From contig MU270072.1 of assembly GCA_021432635.1 (NCBI GenBank), positions 310,001 through 374,000 on the forward strand: 64,000 nt of DNA. The letters run 5' to 3'. This DNA comes from Thozetella sp. PMI_491. Its lineage: Eukaryota > Ascomycota > Sordariomycetes > Chaetosphaeriales > Chaetosphaeriaceae. A program made the translations under genes and the position numbers. Below, one piece after another: positions 32,489-44,061 of this stretch (positions are counted from its first letter, which is position 1; each line of letters starts with the position of its first letter). The notes under the pieces were generated by a model that saw nothing but the letters and a program-made list of their open reading frames with translations, was not told where the DNA came from and did not search any database.

Positions 32489-34167
32489 AACTGAGAGAGG
32501 AGGCGAAGGGGTGGAACGTGGCAGGGTGTAGGATTAGTCTCTTACTATAATGGTATTATACTAACAAGGCGAAAGACTAGGCATCAATTGATAATATCTG
32601 TAGAAAATCTGTAACTTTTTACCTACTGCTACAGTCTGTTTTAGTAAGATGTGTGGCAGAAGTCTTGCTATTAAATAGCTATAGAAAGTGTGGCTAAGCT
32701 GGGTATATACCGATCTCGGATAAGGCGCAAGGTCCAGTTTTTACACCCTAGTTGGAAAATCTCTTTTACCCTGGTCAGAGACCAGGTTGGCTTTGCCACG
32801 TGAGGCAGCGCCTCCTTTTCTTTTGTAAACAAGACTGTAGATGGCGTGCTTTTCTTTTCTTTTCTTTTCTTTTATCATGCACGGCATCATGGATCACAAC
32901 AATCGACATAAAGACTCCTTAATCCTCCTTAGTCAACCTAACTTAATACACTCTTTTACTACCATAACCAGTCTTTGCCCCATTCTTTATACTATAGTCA
33001 GAGCTTAGGGGACCTCTTTTTACCTTTGTTTTGCCTAGTTCCCACCGTACTATAAGACTTAGATAGTTTCAGTGGCCCTACTGAACGCATCACGATAACA
33101 GAAGCATTGGCTCCAAGCTACAGCTGCTAGACTAAAAAGATCTTGCGGTTGTGCATATGTGTCTTGTATAGTGTGTTCAAGAATACCACGCGTTTTCACA
33201 GACCACAGAGTCCTTAGTGGGTGACTCGTGTTGGGACAGGGTGGGGCGTTTTGTGCTAGGACGAAGTATCTAAATAGAGGAAACATATAGTTATTAAATA
33301 TATTATCCGGTCTATGTCTACTACTACTATTAATCTTCCTAAGGTTTTCGGGTGGGGAAATCCGGTAAAGACAGGCTTGATCCGAATTGTTGTAATAGGT
33401 TCGTTGAACTGACTATCCGTTTCGTCGTATTTTACTCAGGTTCCATATCATATGTGTCGGTCTATAGATGTAAAGGTCGCCATAACCCCGTGCATTCAAT
33501 ACGCCCCATATGTGCTGGAATTTATGCTCCAAAGTTGGATGGTACCCTCAGAGGTCGAAAGGGTCTTCACGGATATCCTCTATAAAAAGCTGGAAATAAT
33601 GGCGCGGCCGTCTCAAACGGCTACGAAGCCTAAAAGTTTATTTTCAGGGTGTAGCGCTGCGACCGTCACTATAGAAGCCAGGCCACTGTAGTTATAAATT
33701 ACCGATTTCCTGTTATAATGCATATTAATATTAGGAAATGACAGAAAGTAGACTGTAACAGCTGAGTAAAAGACCAGATAAGTTACTTGAATTTAGTTTC
33801 GGTTGGTAGACAGCTGGTCGTTGCGATGAAGCGCAGAATACGTAGCGAGGGTAGTCGAACAAGCAATGAACAATATGCAAAATTAGAGATTTATAAACCC
33901 GATAAATGAGTACATAAATGGATTAGAAAACTGATAAAATGCACTTCTCAACGCCGATACACAGCAAAACCACCCTGCTACTGCCACACACGTCATATCT
34001 CTGTTCTCACACTACCATCTCTGATATTACATCCTCCAGTACCAATGCCAATTTGTAGTTTCCCTGTCCCGACGCCTATTACTGCGACTGGATCTGGCTA
34101 AAGAGTAACCCGCGCTAAACCTCCCATCAGCACTCGTGAAGCTACCAGCAATGGTGTTAATTGCTCT
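32489..34167. other. AT-rich gene-poor stretch
   Basis: No supported gene over 1.7 kb. A plus-strand frame at 33452-33691 (YAPYVLEFMLQSW, PSEVERVFTDILYKKLEIMA) has protein-like composition but no family match that I can defend. The rest is AT-rich with many TAG/CTA words, which may be point-mutated repeat remains. Confidence 0.4.
32849..32873. repeat. (CTTTT)5 microsatellite
   Basis: Five perfect CTTTT units in the gene-poor stretch downstream of the Zn2Cys6 factor. Confidence 0.95.
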
Positions 34168-34545
34168 TCACACAAGAACGCCTCTAGCCTTGAGCTCTGC
34201 GACGGTCTCGCTTGTCCACTCCTGGCAGCGTCTGAGAGGCTTATTCTTGTCAATCCGCCTGGGTCCGTTAAATTGCTTCGCGGGAGGAGGATTGTTACTG
34301 CAGATCGAGTCAACGAGATGCAGGTCCTTAACGTTAACCTGTCCCAATTTTGTCTTCGATACAAAGGTAGCGGACATCTCAGGCTTCTTGGACATCGGCT
34401 TAGCCTCGTACGACATGCCGTTCTGAATGTCGCCTTTAACATGGAAAAGTTCTCCAGACTCGTCGGTTCGAGTTTCCACGAAGATAGCATGATGGTTACG
34501 TGGGGCTCCCAGGTACTCGACGAGGTATACAGGATAATAAGACAT
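34168..34545 (-). CDS. Small fungal protein, DUF6914-like
   Basis: Single exon, 125 residues, ATG at 34543-34545. It reads MSYYPVYLVEYLGAPRNHHA, then FHVKGDIQNGMSYEAKP, SICSNNPPPAKQFNGPRRI and CQEWTSETVAELKARGVL. This resembles an uncharacterised fungal family whose members share a FHVKGxIxxGM core, a PPP segment and a C-terminal CxEW motif. No signal peptide or membrane helix. Function is unknown. It is divergent from the phosphotransferase-like gene at 35.5 kb. Confidence 0.75.
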   Translation of the reverse strand: MSYYPVYLVEYLGAPRNHHAIFVETRTDESGELFHVKGDIQNGMSYEAKPMSKKPEMSATFVSKTKLGQVNVKDLHLVDSICSNNPPPAKQFNGPRRIDKNKPLRRCQEWTSETVAELKARGVLV

Positions 34546-35518
34546 GCTGGAAATGGGAAAATAACTAAATGGGCAAGCCTTTATTTATTTGCTGCAAGAT
34601 GGAGAGCAAGGAAGAAGATGGATTGTAGTATTGTTCAGTGGTGGTTACGAGTAGAGCGTGCTTGAGACTGTGGATGAGGAATGATGATCACTAAGACTGA
34701 AGGAGCTCTGCCCTGTTTATATGCTATTCCTCCCCCGGCTGGTGCCGCTCCGTCCTCACATTGTTAGGACTGATGTTGGCAAGAGTTGTTGGCCCAGTTG
34801 GCTCCAAGAATATCCCGTTTCATTTCGGCCCGCGGTATGTTGGGTATCAAAAAGATCAATTAGGGACGATATGGAACCACGGAAGCCCTGGATTGCTCCT
34901 ATCGTAACAACTATGGGTAACATTGTGGTATCGCCCGCTTCACACGAAACGCCCGAAGAGCCTGTTGGCTCTTTATCTGCCAATAAGATTTCCAAACATC
35001 GCTGTTGGTGGATGATACCAAGGCTTCAGTATCGTAGCGCCGGCCTGGAGGCCGCTACCAGGCGGGCCATCTCCTAGCTGCTAGACTTGGTGTCTGCAAG
35101 CATTGCATTGGAAGCGAAAATAGTGTTCCCCGCATTTGGCTCCGAGCTGGACATTGGAACCCATGGCAGAATCGCGGCCCTCTTTCAGCGGCAAGCAGCG
35201 TCGAGGCTAGGAAATGTATAACAATTTTGAGAGAAGGAGGATGTTTAGAGCAATGCAGACAATGCCGTCATTCTGGTTCACTTCTTGCCGTACTCGAAGC
35301 ACTTGACCTAGAATGGGCCTGTGCTGTAAATATTATGCCCACGTGAACGGTGCCGGAAAAAGGTGCCCCGCTTTTGTTAACTGGCTTGGCGGCTACTGAA
35401 CTCCGCCTTTTCTTGTCCGATTGTGAACCCTTTTTCTTCCTCCTTTCTTCCCGTTGCTCCCCAACACAAGCACTTTTCCTGGTTCTCAATAACGGCGTCG
35501 CTTAAGGTGAAATCCACA
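34546..35518. promoter_or_regulatory. Divergent intergenic region
   Basis: Upstream of both the small minus-strand gene and the plus-strand phosphotransferase-like gene. Short frames only. The last 80 bp before 35519 are C/T-rich. Confidence 0.4.
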
Positions 35519-36385
35519 ATGCCCAACAAAAAGCCATACGATGTCTTGTTCCTGGATCAATCCGAGAAACATACCAACCCTCTGCCAACTCCACACGACA
35601 TTGAGGGCTCCGAAGTCTTGATGCACAAATCTACTGGCTCTCGCCTCCTAAAGGTACAGCAGCGATTCGTCATCAAGTTTGGCACTCATGTACAGCCTAT
35701 CGAGGGCCATAACATGCTATACGTGGCAGAGTCTACGACGGTGCCGGTGCCCAAGGTCTACGCCATATACCAATGTCGAGAGGAGCGGGGTGTTGTCACA
35801 TATATCGTCATGCAATATGTGCCCGGCGCGACGCTTCTGGAATCATGGGATAGCCTGGACAAGGCTCGCAAAACCACTGTCGCCTTGACCCTTCGGACCT
35901 ATTTCGATCGGCTCCGGCAGCTGCAGCCGCCAGGCTACTTCGGCAATATTACCGGCGGACCGCCACTCGACGACATGTTCTCGGCGACACAAAATACCCT
36001 CGACATAAAGACATCACTTGCAACCGAGGATGAGCTGATTGACTGCATCATTCGGCAATACTCCATCGAAACCGGCGAGCGTATGGCCTACAAGACTCAG
36101 TATTATCAGCATGTCCTACCGACTATCCTCCGCGGCAATGGCTCTCCCGTCTTCAGCCACAACGACTTTCAGAGGAAGAACGTCCTCGTGCAGCCTGATG
36201 GGACCCTAGTTATTATCGACTGGGAATTTGCGTCTTGGTATCCGACCTATTGGGAGTATTCGACGGCTATATATGCCAACGGTGGCTGGTCCGATGATTG
36301 GCACGAATACATTCGTATGGTCTTGGACGAATACCCGACCCAGTCCCTTTGGCTGTCCAATATGAAGAATGAGATGTGGTTTTGA
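35519..36385 (+). CDS. Aminoglycoside-phosphotransferase-fold (APH) protein
   Basis: Single exon, 288 residues; the start is ATG at 35519, since the frame upstream opens only at a GTG. The APH domain (PF01636) is shown by VVTYIVMQYVPGATLLESWD in the hinge region, the catalytic loop FSHNDFQRKNVLV with Asp at ~216, and IIDWEFASWYPTYWEY with the metal-binding Asp at ~234. Fungal genomes carry many such genes; they phosphorylate small molecules or are of unknown substrate, and resistance is not implied. Length and order match the family. No targeting signal. Confidence 0.92.
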   Translation: MPNKKPYDVLFLDQSEKHTNPLPTPHDIEGSEVLMHKSTGSRLLKVQQRFVIKFGTHVQPIEGHNMLYVAESTTVPVPKVYAIYQCREERGVVTYIVMQYVPGATLLESWDSLDKARKTTVALTLRTYFDRLRQLQPPGYFGNITGGPPLDDMFSATQNTLDIKTSLATEDELIDCIIRQYSIETGERMAYKTQYYQHVLPTILRGNGSPVFSHNDFQRKNVLVQPDGTLVIIDWEFASWYPTYWEYSTAIYANGGWSDDWHEYIRMVLDEYPTQSLWLSNMKNEMWF

Positions 36386-37148
36386 GAGAACAGGTCGATG
36401 ATACCCATAGATAAAATGAGGTTTGCCGTTAGGATTCTTTGTAGTCCACCCAATCCTGCTGCTTCAAGGATGTTACTTTAGGTGAGCTGGTGAGCCAGGC
36501 CCACGGGCAGGCGACTAGTTGAGGCGAACTGGGTGAGTACCTAGTGAGCCAGCCTTAACGAGCTCCGCATATGAGGCTCTGCGAGCCCCGAGTGGCTGTA
36601 TCTGTCAACGATCAATTGTGATCATTACTGGATTGTCGCTGTGCTTAGAGATAACTACCTAGTATAGTATTTACGGCGTGGATTGACGGTTTTCATTTTT
36701 TTTTCCTGTGTGCGCAACCTAACTTTTAAGGCTTGCTAAAGACAAATTACCTTGAATAATATAGTATTAAATCTATATATATAGTATAACAGAAAAATAT
36801 CAAGGTTTAATTGCGATAATAAGGTATTAAGTTTCTGATTTTTGCTGTGATTTAACGTGGTGCACTTGCTTGTGTGGGGCAATCGATTCTGGATTACGCT
36901 AACTAGTATTCATTAGCTTTGAAAAGAGGACACTATGCGCCATATGGGAAGCTAACCGTAAAATCACTACCCCGCTAGTTCTGCAGGCTGCTTCTGCCGC
37001 TTGTAGCCAATTGCACTTCGTCTTTTTTTATCGGACGTGGAGAAGCCAGATGTCTTTATCGGCGGAGAGCTATATAATGGACAATTACCTCCCGTATGCC
37101 AGCACTTTGGATTGTGCCTTGATAAACATTCTATCAGGATTCAGCGAT
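36386..37148. other. Gene-free interval, AT-rich
   Basis: Contains GAGCCAGC/GGTGAG-like repeated words at 36480-36560 and an AT-rich run at 36750-36840. The frame leading into the next gene opens before its first plausible ATG. Confidence 0.4.
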
Positions 37149-37916
37149 ATGGCTTCGGAAAGCGACAACGTCGTGATCTTCGATACCCCGAGTCGAGATG
37201 GCGAGACTTGGTCTCATCACGTACTCCGAATCTTATTCTCGCTTCACTATAAAGGAATACCGTATTCAATCGAGGGGATTGAATATCCCGACATTGTCTC
37301 AACCTTTGAACCGACAACTCTAGAACCAAAGGACGATCCTATAGAGCCTTACGAGATCCCAGTACTCAAGTTCCAGACATCAACTGGCACCCCTGAGTAC
37401 CGCATGAGCACTTTAGGCATTATTCAAGCGCTTGAGGACATGAAGCCCGAGCCCTCGCTCCTCTACACATCGCCGCGATCCGTCGAGTATAGGTCACGCT
37501 TTGGGCCAGCCTTTGCTCCGATCTTGCAACTTGTTGTCGGACATGTCCCCAACGTGCTATCGGAGCGGAGCGCAGAGGCCTTCGCCCAGAAGCGCAAAAA
37601 TAGGTGGGGGAAGTCGGTCGAGCAGTGGATTGCAGAGCACCCGACAAGGGAGGGTTTGGCCGTGGCGGATCCGCTAATCAAAGAGTTTGGCGATTGGCTT
37701 GAACTTACCCCGGGCCCATTTGTCAATGGGGACCAGCCAGGCTATGCTGATTTCACCTTTGCAAGTTTCCTAGCGTTTGCAAAAGCTATAGGCCGGACGG
37801 ACGTCTTTGAAACCGTCTTGGGCATGCATCCGGCAGTGGAGAGGCTATATGATGCCGTTAGGTTGACCCAGCTAGAGAATGTCCGATGTCAGGGTCTATT
37901 TGAGATCCGTGAATAA
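37149..37916 (+). CDS. Glutathione S-transferase-like protein
   Basis: Single exon, 255 residues from the ATG in GATATGGCT. Upstream ATGs in the same frame exist (e.g. within MDNYLPYAS), but the MASESDNVVIFDTPSRDGET start aligns with fungal etherase/FuA-like GST proteins. The thioredoxin-fold half contains a long variant loop (IEYPDIVSTFEPTTLEPKDD), YEIPVLKF (cis-Pro position) and YRMSTLGIIQALE. The C-terminal helical half ends GPFVNGDQPGYADFTFASFL, the N-capping region of GSTs. Cytosolic enzyme conjugating or reducing small molecules with glutathione; substrate unknown. Confidence 0.87.
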   Translation: MASESDNVVIFDTPSRDGETWSHHVLRILFSLHYKGIPYSIEGIEYPDIVSTFEPTTLEPKDDPIEPYEIPVLKFQTSTGTPEYRMSTLGIIQALEDMKPEPSLLYTSPRSVEYRSRFGPAFAPILQLVVGHVPNVLSERSAEAFAQKRKNRWGKSVEQWIAEHPTREGLAVADPLIKEFGDWLELTPGPFVNGDQPGYADFTFASFLAFAKAIGRTDVFETVLGMHPAVERLYDAVRLTQLENVRCQGLFEIRE

Positions 37917-37945
37917 TGGACGCGATAGACAAATGTTACATCCAC

Positions 37946-38321
37946 CTACTCGCCTAATTCTGACTCGTACAGTGGACTAGGCAGACTGGGTAAGGGAGAA
38001 TTCCTACGCCAACCAAGCCCTTGGTCCGAGGCCACCTTGCCGGCAAGATCCTGTTCTCCGCTAGGGTTGCGGAGATACAGGTCTAAGTCGCTGATGTTTT
38101 TGCTGTGCCACTCGCGTTTGTTTTCCTGGTTGTCGCGCTCAGACGTGTGGACGACATCGTCGCTTGCAGCTGGGCATTGCTAGGTCTCCGGAGCCGCGCC
38201 CGGGACAATGGGTTCCCTCTGGTACGGGAGGCGTGAGACCTTGGCATAGGAGGTCACTCTCCGTGGATCTCGAGACTGAGTCTCTCAAAAGTTCAACTCT
38301 GTTAGCTGTCGGGCGTGGCAT
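37946..38321 (-). CDS. Two-exon 101-residue protein of unknown function
   Basis: Exon 1 (38240-38321) encodes MPRPTANRVELLRDSVSRST followed by ESDLLCQ. Exon 2 (37946-38169) is an uninterrupted 74-codon run with protein-like composition, ending SPLYESELGE. Joining them across a 70-bp intron (donor GGTCTC, acceptor CCCAG, phase 1) keeps frame, and the total is divisible by three. The donor is weak, so the splice model is less sure than exon 2 itself. Hydrophilic and charged; no domain recognised. It is convergent with the GST-like gene, with its stop only 30 bp beyond that gene's stop. Confidence 0.5.
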
Positions 38322-38661
38322 GGTCTGACGGATGAATAATAGAGGGGAAGAAGGAGACGCCTGGATTTTGTGGGAAGCGAGCTTTATATACTTGTCCACG
38401 ATACCCGCTACACCCTAAGACCTCACGACATCCAATACTCGGCCCCTTGTCTCCAGAAATATGCCCTTCATCACACACACAGTGGCAAGATGCCTTATGT
38501 ATCTACTTCTCGTCTCGGAGCGCTTAAGCCACTGCATCATTGAATCACATGACGTCATGAATCCTCCCTCCAGAACCCAGCATGCTGCTATGGAGGTTAG
38601 GCGTCACGTTTTGAAGCATTGAATCGCATTCTCGATAGTACCATCGTCGATCAGAGCCCTG

Positions 38662-38950
38662 TTATGGAGAAGCCAGGCTGTTATCTCGGCGACGGCGTCT
38701 ATGGTGGAGTGTTCGCTTCGTCTCCGTATGCATTCCCCGGTTGAGCTCCTTCGCGCCTGTTGGCTGCTTGCCCTCTTCATCGAACCCGGGGAGAGGCCCC
38801 ATTGGCCATTCCGGCCGAACTAATAAGCTCTTCCATTCCTTAGTTTCTGCCTTACTTAGCGCTCGCGAGCCTTGTTGGGCCAAGTCCTTGTCCTGCGATA
38901 CCCGAAGCAGTTGGTGACCGGCCGCTGTATTGGCCGGACAGAAGTTCTAG
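38662..38950 (-). pseudogene. Unassigned coding fragment
   Basis: An open minus-strand frame of about 95 codons reads NFCPANTAAGHQLLRVSQDK, then ALSKAETKEWKSLLVRPEWP and PLPGFDEEGKQPTGAKEL. Composition is protein-like at the start, then becomes an arginine run and stops. It is preceded by a CTAG that could be a splice acceptor. I find no start exon and no family, so it is either an isolated exon or a remnant. Confidence 0.3.
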
Positions 38951-39233
38951 GCTCGTCGCACGAAGAGCCCGCGGGGCACTGCTTCTGGTTAGGTGGCTAG
39001 ACTTTTCGCGTCATCTACCTCGGGCGTATATAGACGTGTACGGCATATCTTGCATCGTTGCAGCCGGCGATCTTAGAAACTTATTGGAGAGATGGTCTAC
39101 CAAAACCAATCACGGGAGCTATAGGAACGTCGATAGCTATATTTAACAGCTTGTTGGCTGCACAGAATGCATGTGCCATTTTCTCCCTGGCTTGCATCAT
39201 AACCTCCGTTGCCCAAATGCTCAAAGGTGAGTC

Positions 39234-41335
39234 TTATTCCAAATGCAGTCTGATCGGTGTGATGGTAAGGCCGGTAACTCCAAACACAGTCTTGTATGGT
39301 CGCCCTTCGTCATTGACGTATTCAAAATGATGGCGATTAATTGCTTTCTGCAATGATTTAACGATGCCGTCATCAAGGCCCAAGGTCATGCTCGCCAATG
39401 ATGCGGCAAAGGCAGCCTCGAACCATTCTTCGGCATCATCCCACGTCGTGTGCGTCTGGAATACCAGTCCGATGCTGATAAGAGCCCAAACAGTCCGCTT
39501 ATCCGCCGGCCCAAACACTATGAAAGCCGTGTCGTGGAGTTTGCGGAAGAGAGCTTTGCCTTCTGACTTGTATCCGCACTTGACCAGATTTGCCACCAGC
39601 TGCAGTGCTGCTTCCAGCACCTGAAAGCTCATGAAGTTTTCAGAGTCCCAGCTGTGCGTCTCACAGACAGAGAGGACTCTTGCTTGTGCCTCCTGGAAGG
39701 TGTTCCGATTCGTATCAACAATCCCAAGTTTTTGATACTGGCTGAGAAGCTCTGCCATGGCACGAAGTAGCTGAGCCGTTAGTTGCGGCAGGTTCAACTT
39801 GCATTGACGGATTATCTCCAAGAGCAGGCTTGTGGCATCTTCATCACAGGAAAGAACAGCAGAACGAGCCACGCTGAGGCCGTAGTCCAGCCTGGCGGGA
39901 GTCGGGTCGCTAGAAACCGAGGCGGTGACTTCCGACAGCACCATCCTACTCGTGTTGGCAACAACGTTGTCAGTCGTCTTTGGTTGTCTCCTTTTCTCCT
40001 TCGCTGTAACTTTAACGCCAGATTGCCGAGTAGCTATGCTCTCCTGCATTTCTCGAGCCCGAGACAAGAGGCCTAAAGCATCCTCTTGCCTATTCCACCC
40101 GTTGAGAAGTTCTACAACTTGCAGAACATGCTGTTTCGTTTTTCTATGCGCAAAGCCAAATGCGTTGATGTGCGCTTGGGTTTGGCGCTCTAGAACTTTG
40201 TCGCCTTCTGCGCCTCGACCAGCCTGGACATAAAGATCTGCAAGAGCGTATGCGACCTTGTTAGTCTCTTCATTTGTCGCCCCTTGGAGGTAACTCAATC
40301 CATCAAGAACCTGGAGGAGCAGCCTTTCTTTCTCGTCAGGGACGGACCCCTGAACTCCGCTGCGAGCGAGTTCCCACATGGCTAGGAGATCTACCCTTGA
40401 GAGGCCCTTGTATGACAATGGAAGCTCAATGGTAGATGAATCGTCGTCGGACTCATCAACTATATCTACCACAACCTCGTGATCTTCATCTTCATCTTCA
40501 TCTTCGGCGTCCTCCACGGCGCCGTTCTCGGGAGACAGCACGACAGTTTTGGGTGTTTTGTAGCTCACTCCTTCCGGAGTAACCGCATCTTTAGGCCCGT
40601 TAGCTTGTCTTGCAGCTCAACGCACACCAGGGCGATATTTACCCGGTTGCTCGGCCAGCCCTTTGGCCTTCTTTGCTCGAGTTAAGGTACTCTCGGCACG
40701 AGCCTTAGTCCATGGCCTCTCTCTGTAGGTGAAGATAGTCTCCTTCCCTTTATCACGCTTCCGTTTCTTGGCCTTGTCTGTCATGAACAGCGCAATTTTG
40801 GTTGGCAAATTCTTTTGCCAACCCCATTCCTTGAACTTGTCCTTGTATAACTTTGTCCTGGTGATGCATCAGTATATTTTGTGTTAAGGAGGGCAAGGGA
40901 TGGCGCTGACGATGCCTCGAAATTATATTTTCCCCTCATGATCCTCATTGTATCAGCGAGACTCTTGTTTTCGTCGAGATAAATAATCCTCATTTCGTCT
41001 CGATGTTGTTCCCAGTTCAAAGAACCATACTTCGTCCGACGGGCCGGATTTGCAGCCTGCTCGATGCGGGGCGCTTGGTTGCTGTCCTGTCGCAAGGTTT
41101 CCGGCAGCGCCTCTACTTCGGGGTTAGTGGTGGCAGTTTGCTCAACGACGGATGTCCCAGCCTCTTGCCCCTGTGCTTCTTGAGTCCTTCCATGAGAGGT
41201 TGGAGCAAGATAGTCATCTAGCGAGTGGGACTGAGTAGTGAAGGGGTCTGACAGATCTTGCTGGGAGCTGATTTCAGCATCCGCATTGGTCCAGCCAAAT
41301 GGTGGCGAAGAACCGAAAAAGTTCGTAGACGACAT
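39234..41335 (-). CDS. Clr5-domain protein with helical (TPR-like) repeats
   Basis: Three exons (40911-41335, 40643-40857, 39234-40588) give 664 residues. The start is ATG at 41333-41335 (MSSTNFFGSS). A Clr5 domain (PF14420) spans residues ~110-165, recognised by NWEQHRDEMRIIYLDENKSL and, across intron 1, LYKDKFKEWGWQKNLP. Clr5 was first named in a fission yeast silencing factor. A basic stretch (KAKKRKRDKGKE) follows and may be a nuclear signal. Then comes an acidic run (EDAEDEDEDEDHEV) and about 400 residues of helix-rich, TPR-like sequence (e.g. VAYALADLYVQAGRGAEGDK). This Clr5 + TPR order is common in fungi, with function unknown. Introns have GT-AG ends and fitting phase. It is head to head with the AAA ATPase, 225 bp apart. 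Confidence 0.85.
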
Positions 41336-41560
41336 GACAATGAGGGAAGGTTCGAACTCATGCAATCAGCCAGTCAGTACTGAATGAGGTCCAGGTGATT
41401 CTTTAGGCAAGTAAAGTTGAGCTGATCATTCATCGTATGACGAATGCTGTTTCCTTTTACAATACATGGGAGGGCTCAATTTGTTGAGATTGTCACGAAA
41501 AAAAAAAGAGAGGCGTCCGCGAGGCTCTGAGGTCTTGGATGCCTAAAACCTTGAAAGCCC
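41336..41560. promoter_or_regulatory. Short bidirectional promoter between Clr5 and AAA genes
   Basis: Only 225 bp separate the Clr5 ATG from the first codon assignable to the AAA protein. A run of ten or more A residues lies at about 41498-41508. The spacing suggests shared control or loss of sequence here. Confidence 0.45.
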
Positions 41561-43590
41561 GTGACGGTCGGGAAGGGTGCCAAAGACAAGAGCCACCGCG
41601 CGAGCCTGGTCTTGGTGCGATACTATGGCCCCAACAAAGACTTGAAAAACACCGAGCTTGAGATTCGCTCTCGATACATCAAAAAAGCGCTCCAAGAAGT
41701 GATCGGAACCTATCCCGGCGTTAGTCTTCACACCTCAGGAAGAGTGATCATAAGAGAGCCGCCTATGTGTCTATTTCATTATAGACGTGAACTTGAAGCC
41801 TTTGCCAAATCAGCCCTAAGTCCTATTACGAGGAACCATTTAGGCCTTTGCTTGGGATACATGAAGAAAACACTGGAGCGGGAACTTCAGCTATATGAAG
41901 TCATGGTGGAAGGTGGAGCTGCTGATCCTGCCCTTGAGCATGAATACCTCTGGATGGCGTATGTTCCTGGCGACCTACTGTACGAGAAGACGAACGGGAC
42001 CGAGACCATTTCACGTCTTGTACATGTCTCCAAGTCGTTCAAGACCGATGAAATTGATTCCTGGATGCTCACTGCCGAACGCATCGAGTACCAGGGACAG
42101 AACTTGAGCTATGTCCCTCACACGATTAACATCAGAAAGTACGATGGTTGCAAGCCTATTCGACAACAGCCAGCATTTCCTCTTCGCTACCACCCAGAAG
42201 AAAAGAGAATTCGACAACACCTCTCAGCAAGAGGCCGACAGTATCTCTCTCTTGCAGGGGTTCACTACCGCTTCTATGATGGGCCTGCCAAGTTCTATGA
42301 TCCGGAGATATTAATGACACCAAAGACACATGCAAATGTACGGCTAAACCCTTTCTCAAAAGATATTTGGCTGATGTTTTGATAGGTGCAACACAGAATT
42401 ATTGTCGATTGTGTCGAATTGAAACGGATAATATCACCCCAGCCTCCCGGTGCGCATGCACACCCGGGTAGTAGACCTGGGATGATGCCTAATAGACCTC
42501 CTGGTTTCCCTCAGCACCCTGGTGGACCAGGATTTGCCATGGAGCCAAGAGTTATAGAACAAACTTCGGATGGATATATGGGTCTCAGTGAAGAAGAACA
42601 AATGATGTGTTCTCATGAAATAGCTGGCTATTCTTTGGCCTGGAAGAGGTGGGGGATGTTTGCCGTCAGTTGCATTACCGAGGTTGACTTTAATACGGAT
42701 GCATTTAGCCATCTTGTGTTTGACGAAGACAAGAAGAGGTTGATTCGGTCGCTTGTGGACCAGCAAGAGGACCCAGATGCCAGATTGGATGACTACATCA
42801 AAGGGAAAGGGAAGGGCCTGATATTCCTTCTCCACGGGCCCCCGGGAGTAGGCAAGACATTCACTGCAGGTGAGAACTAATCCCGACTCCTGCTACCATG
42901 GAATCTAAACATCAAACAGAGAGCATCGCCGACCATACACGCCGCCCCTTACTCACCATTAGCTCCGGCCAAATGATTGGGTCGACTCATTTGGTCGAGA
43001 GCCGTCTCTCCGCGCTACTTGCTTTGGCGACGAAATGGAAGGCACTGGTTCTCATAGACGAGGCCGATGTCTTTATGCAAGAGAGAACAATCGACCACTT
43101 GGAAAGAAATGCTCTAGTTTCTAGTAAGTCTCCACGGCGTGTCGGGCCTTGATCAAGCAGCCGGCCACGCTACTGATTGGCCATAGTATTCCTTCGCATC
43201 ATTGAGTATTTTGAAGGAACACTGTTCCTAACCACCAATCGCGCCGAGACTCTAGACACCGCATTTCACTCTCGCATTCATCTATCAATATCCTATCCTC
43301 CGTTGTCGCCAAAAGCACTCGGAGAGCTTTGGACGACAGGCATCATCCGAGGGTGTGGTGGCCAGCGGCCTCGCTGGCTGACTGCGAAACTAGTGACGAA
43401 GCTGACGAAGTCAAAGATAAACGGACGGGAGATCAAAAACATCATAAGTATGGCGCATGCTTTGGCTAGAAACACGAAGCGAGGAATGCGGGCGTCCGAT
43501 ATACTTCAAGGATTAGAGGCCCTGAAGCTGTTTGAAGCAAACTTCAATGAGCTAGCGAAACATAAGATGGGCAGGAGTTCCAGCACCTAG
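41561..43590 (+). CDS. AAA-family ATPase with N-terminal DUF7025-like region; 5' end not found
   Basis: Exons at about 41561-42337, 42386-42869, 42920-43123 and 43187-43590 splice into 622 codons. The N-terminal region (ELEIRSRYIKKALQEVIGTY ... MCLFHYRRELEAF) matches the domain that precedes AAA in many fungal proteins. A Pro/Gly-rich insert (PGAHAHPGSRPGMMPNRPPG) follows. The ATPase core has Walker A GPPGVGKT, Walker B LVLIDEADVF, and sensor-like LFLTTNRAETLD. There is no acceptable ATG: in-frame codons just before 41561 hit a TGA, and the first in-frame Met is ~65 codons in. A short 5' exon, or truncation next to the divergent Clr5 gene, would explain this. Likely a remodelling ATPase of unknown client. 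Confidence 0.82.
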
Positions 43591-44061
43591 TGACAGGCGT
43601 GATATTCACATCCTTCACCTGTCTCATGCTATCGCTCCATTCTGCCAGCTCGCGCTCCAGTCTACGGTTCGTGGCCTTTTCTCTCAGTGTTAATCTTTAG
43701 GTTTCAATAGTCTTAGAATAGACATGACTTGTATGTGCACAGGTCGCGTGAAAGAGGATGGCTATGATGGAGATTATGACCAGGTTCTAAGGCAGTAAAA
43801 CAGAGGGTCTACGGCGGCGTGCAAAGAGTAGTTTTGGTAGGGTCTTCCGTAACTACCTGAAAGTGGATGCAACTTTAGCCTAGTGCCTTGGTCGCTCGTG
43901 GTGTTACATTGTAGGCGGGGCTGTCTAGATGAAACCGGCATCGACCTCGCCGTCTGTGAGGCTTGCAGGGTGACAAACGCCCCTACAGAAGCGGTCTCCA
44001 AAAGAAACCCCGCATCTCCGTAATCCGCGCGGTTAGCCGTGCGATCATCAATGTCTCAAGA
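43591..44061. other. Intergenic region between AAA gene and NLR gene
   Basis: 471 bp without a gene. The frame into the NLR is open slightly upstream of its ATG at 44062 but has no earlier ATG. Confidence 0.5.

Noticed and set aside
33352-33691. hAT transposase C-terminal remnant (SEVERVF resembling the dimerisation motif)
   Set aside because: Only a few residues match, and no other transposase segment or element ends are found.
41351-41370. GGTTCGAAC resembling a tRNA T-loop
   Set aside because: No acceptor stem, D-arm or anticodon arm can be folded around it.
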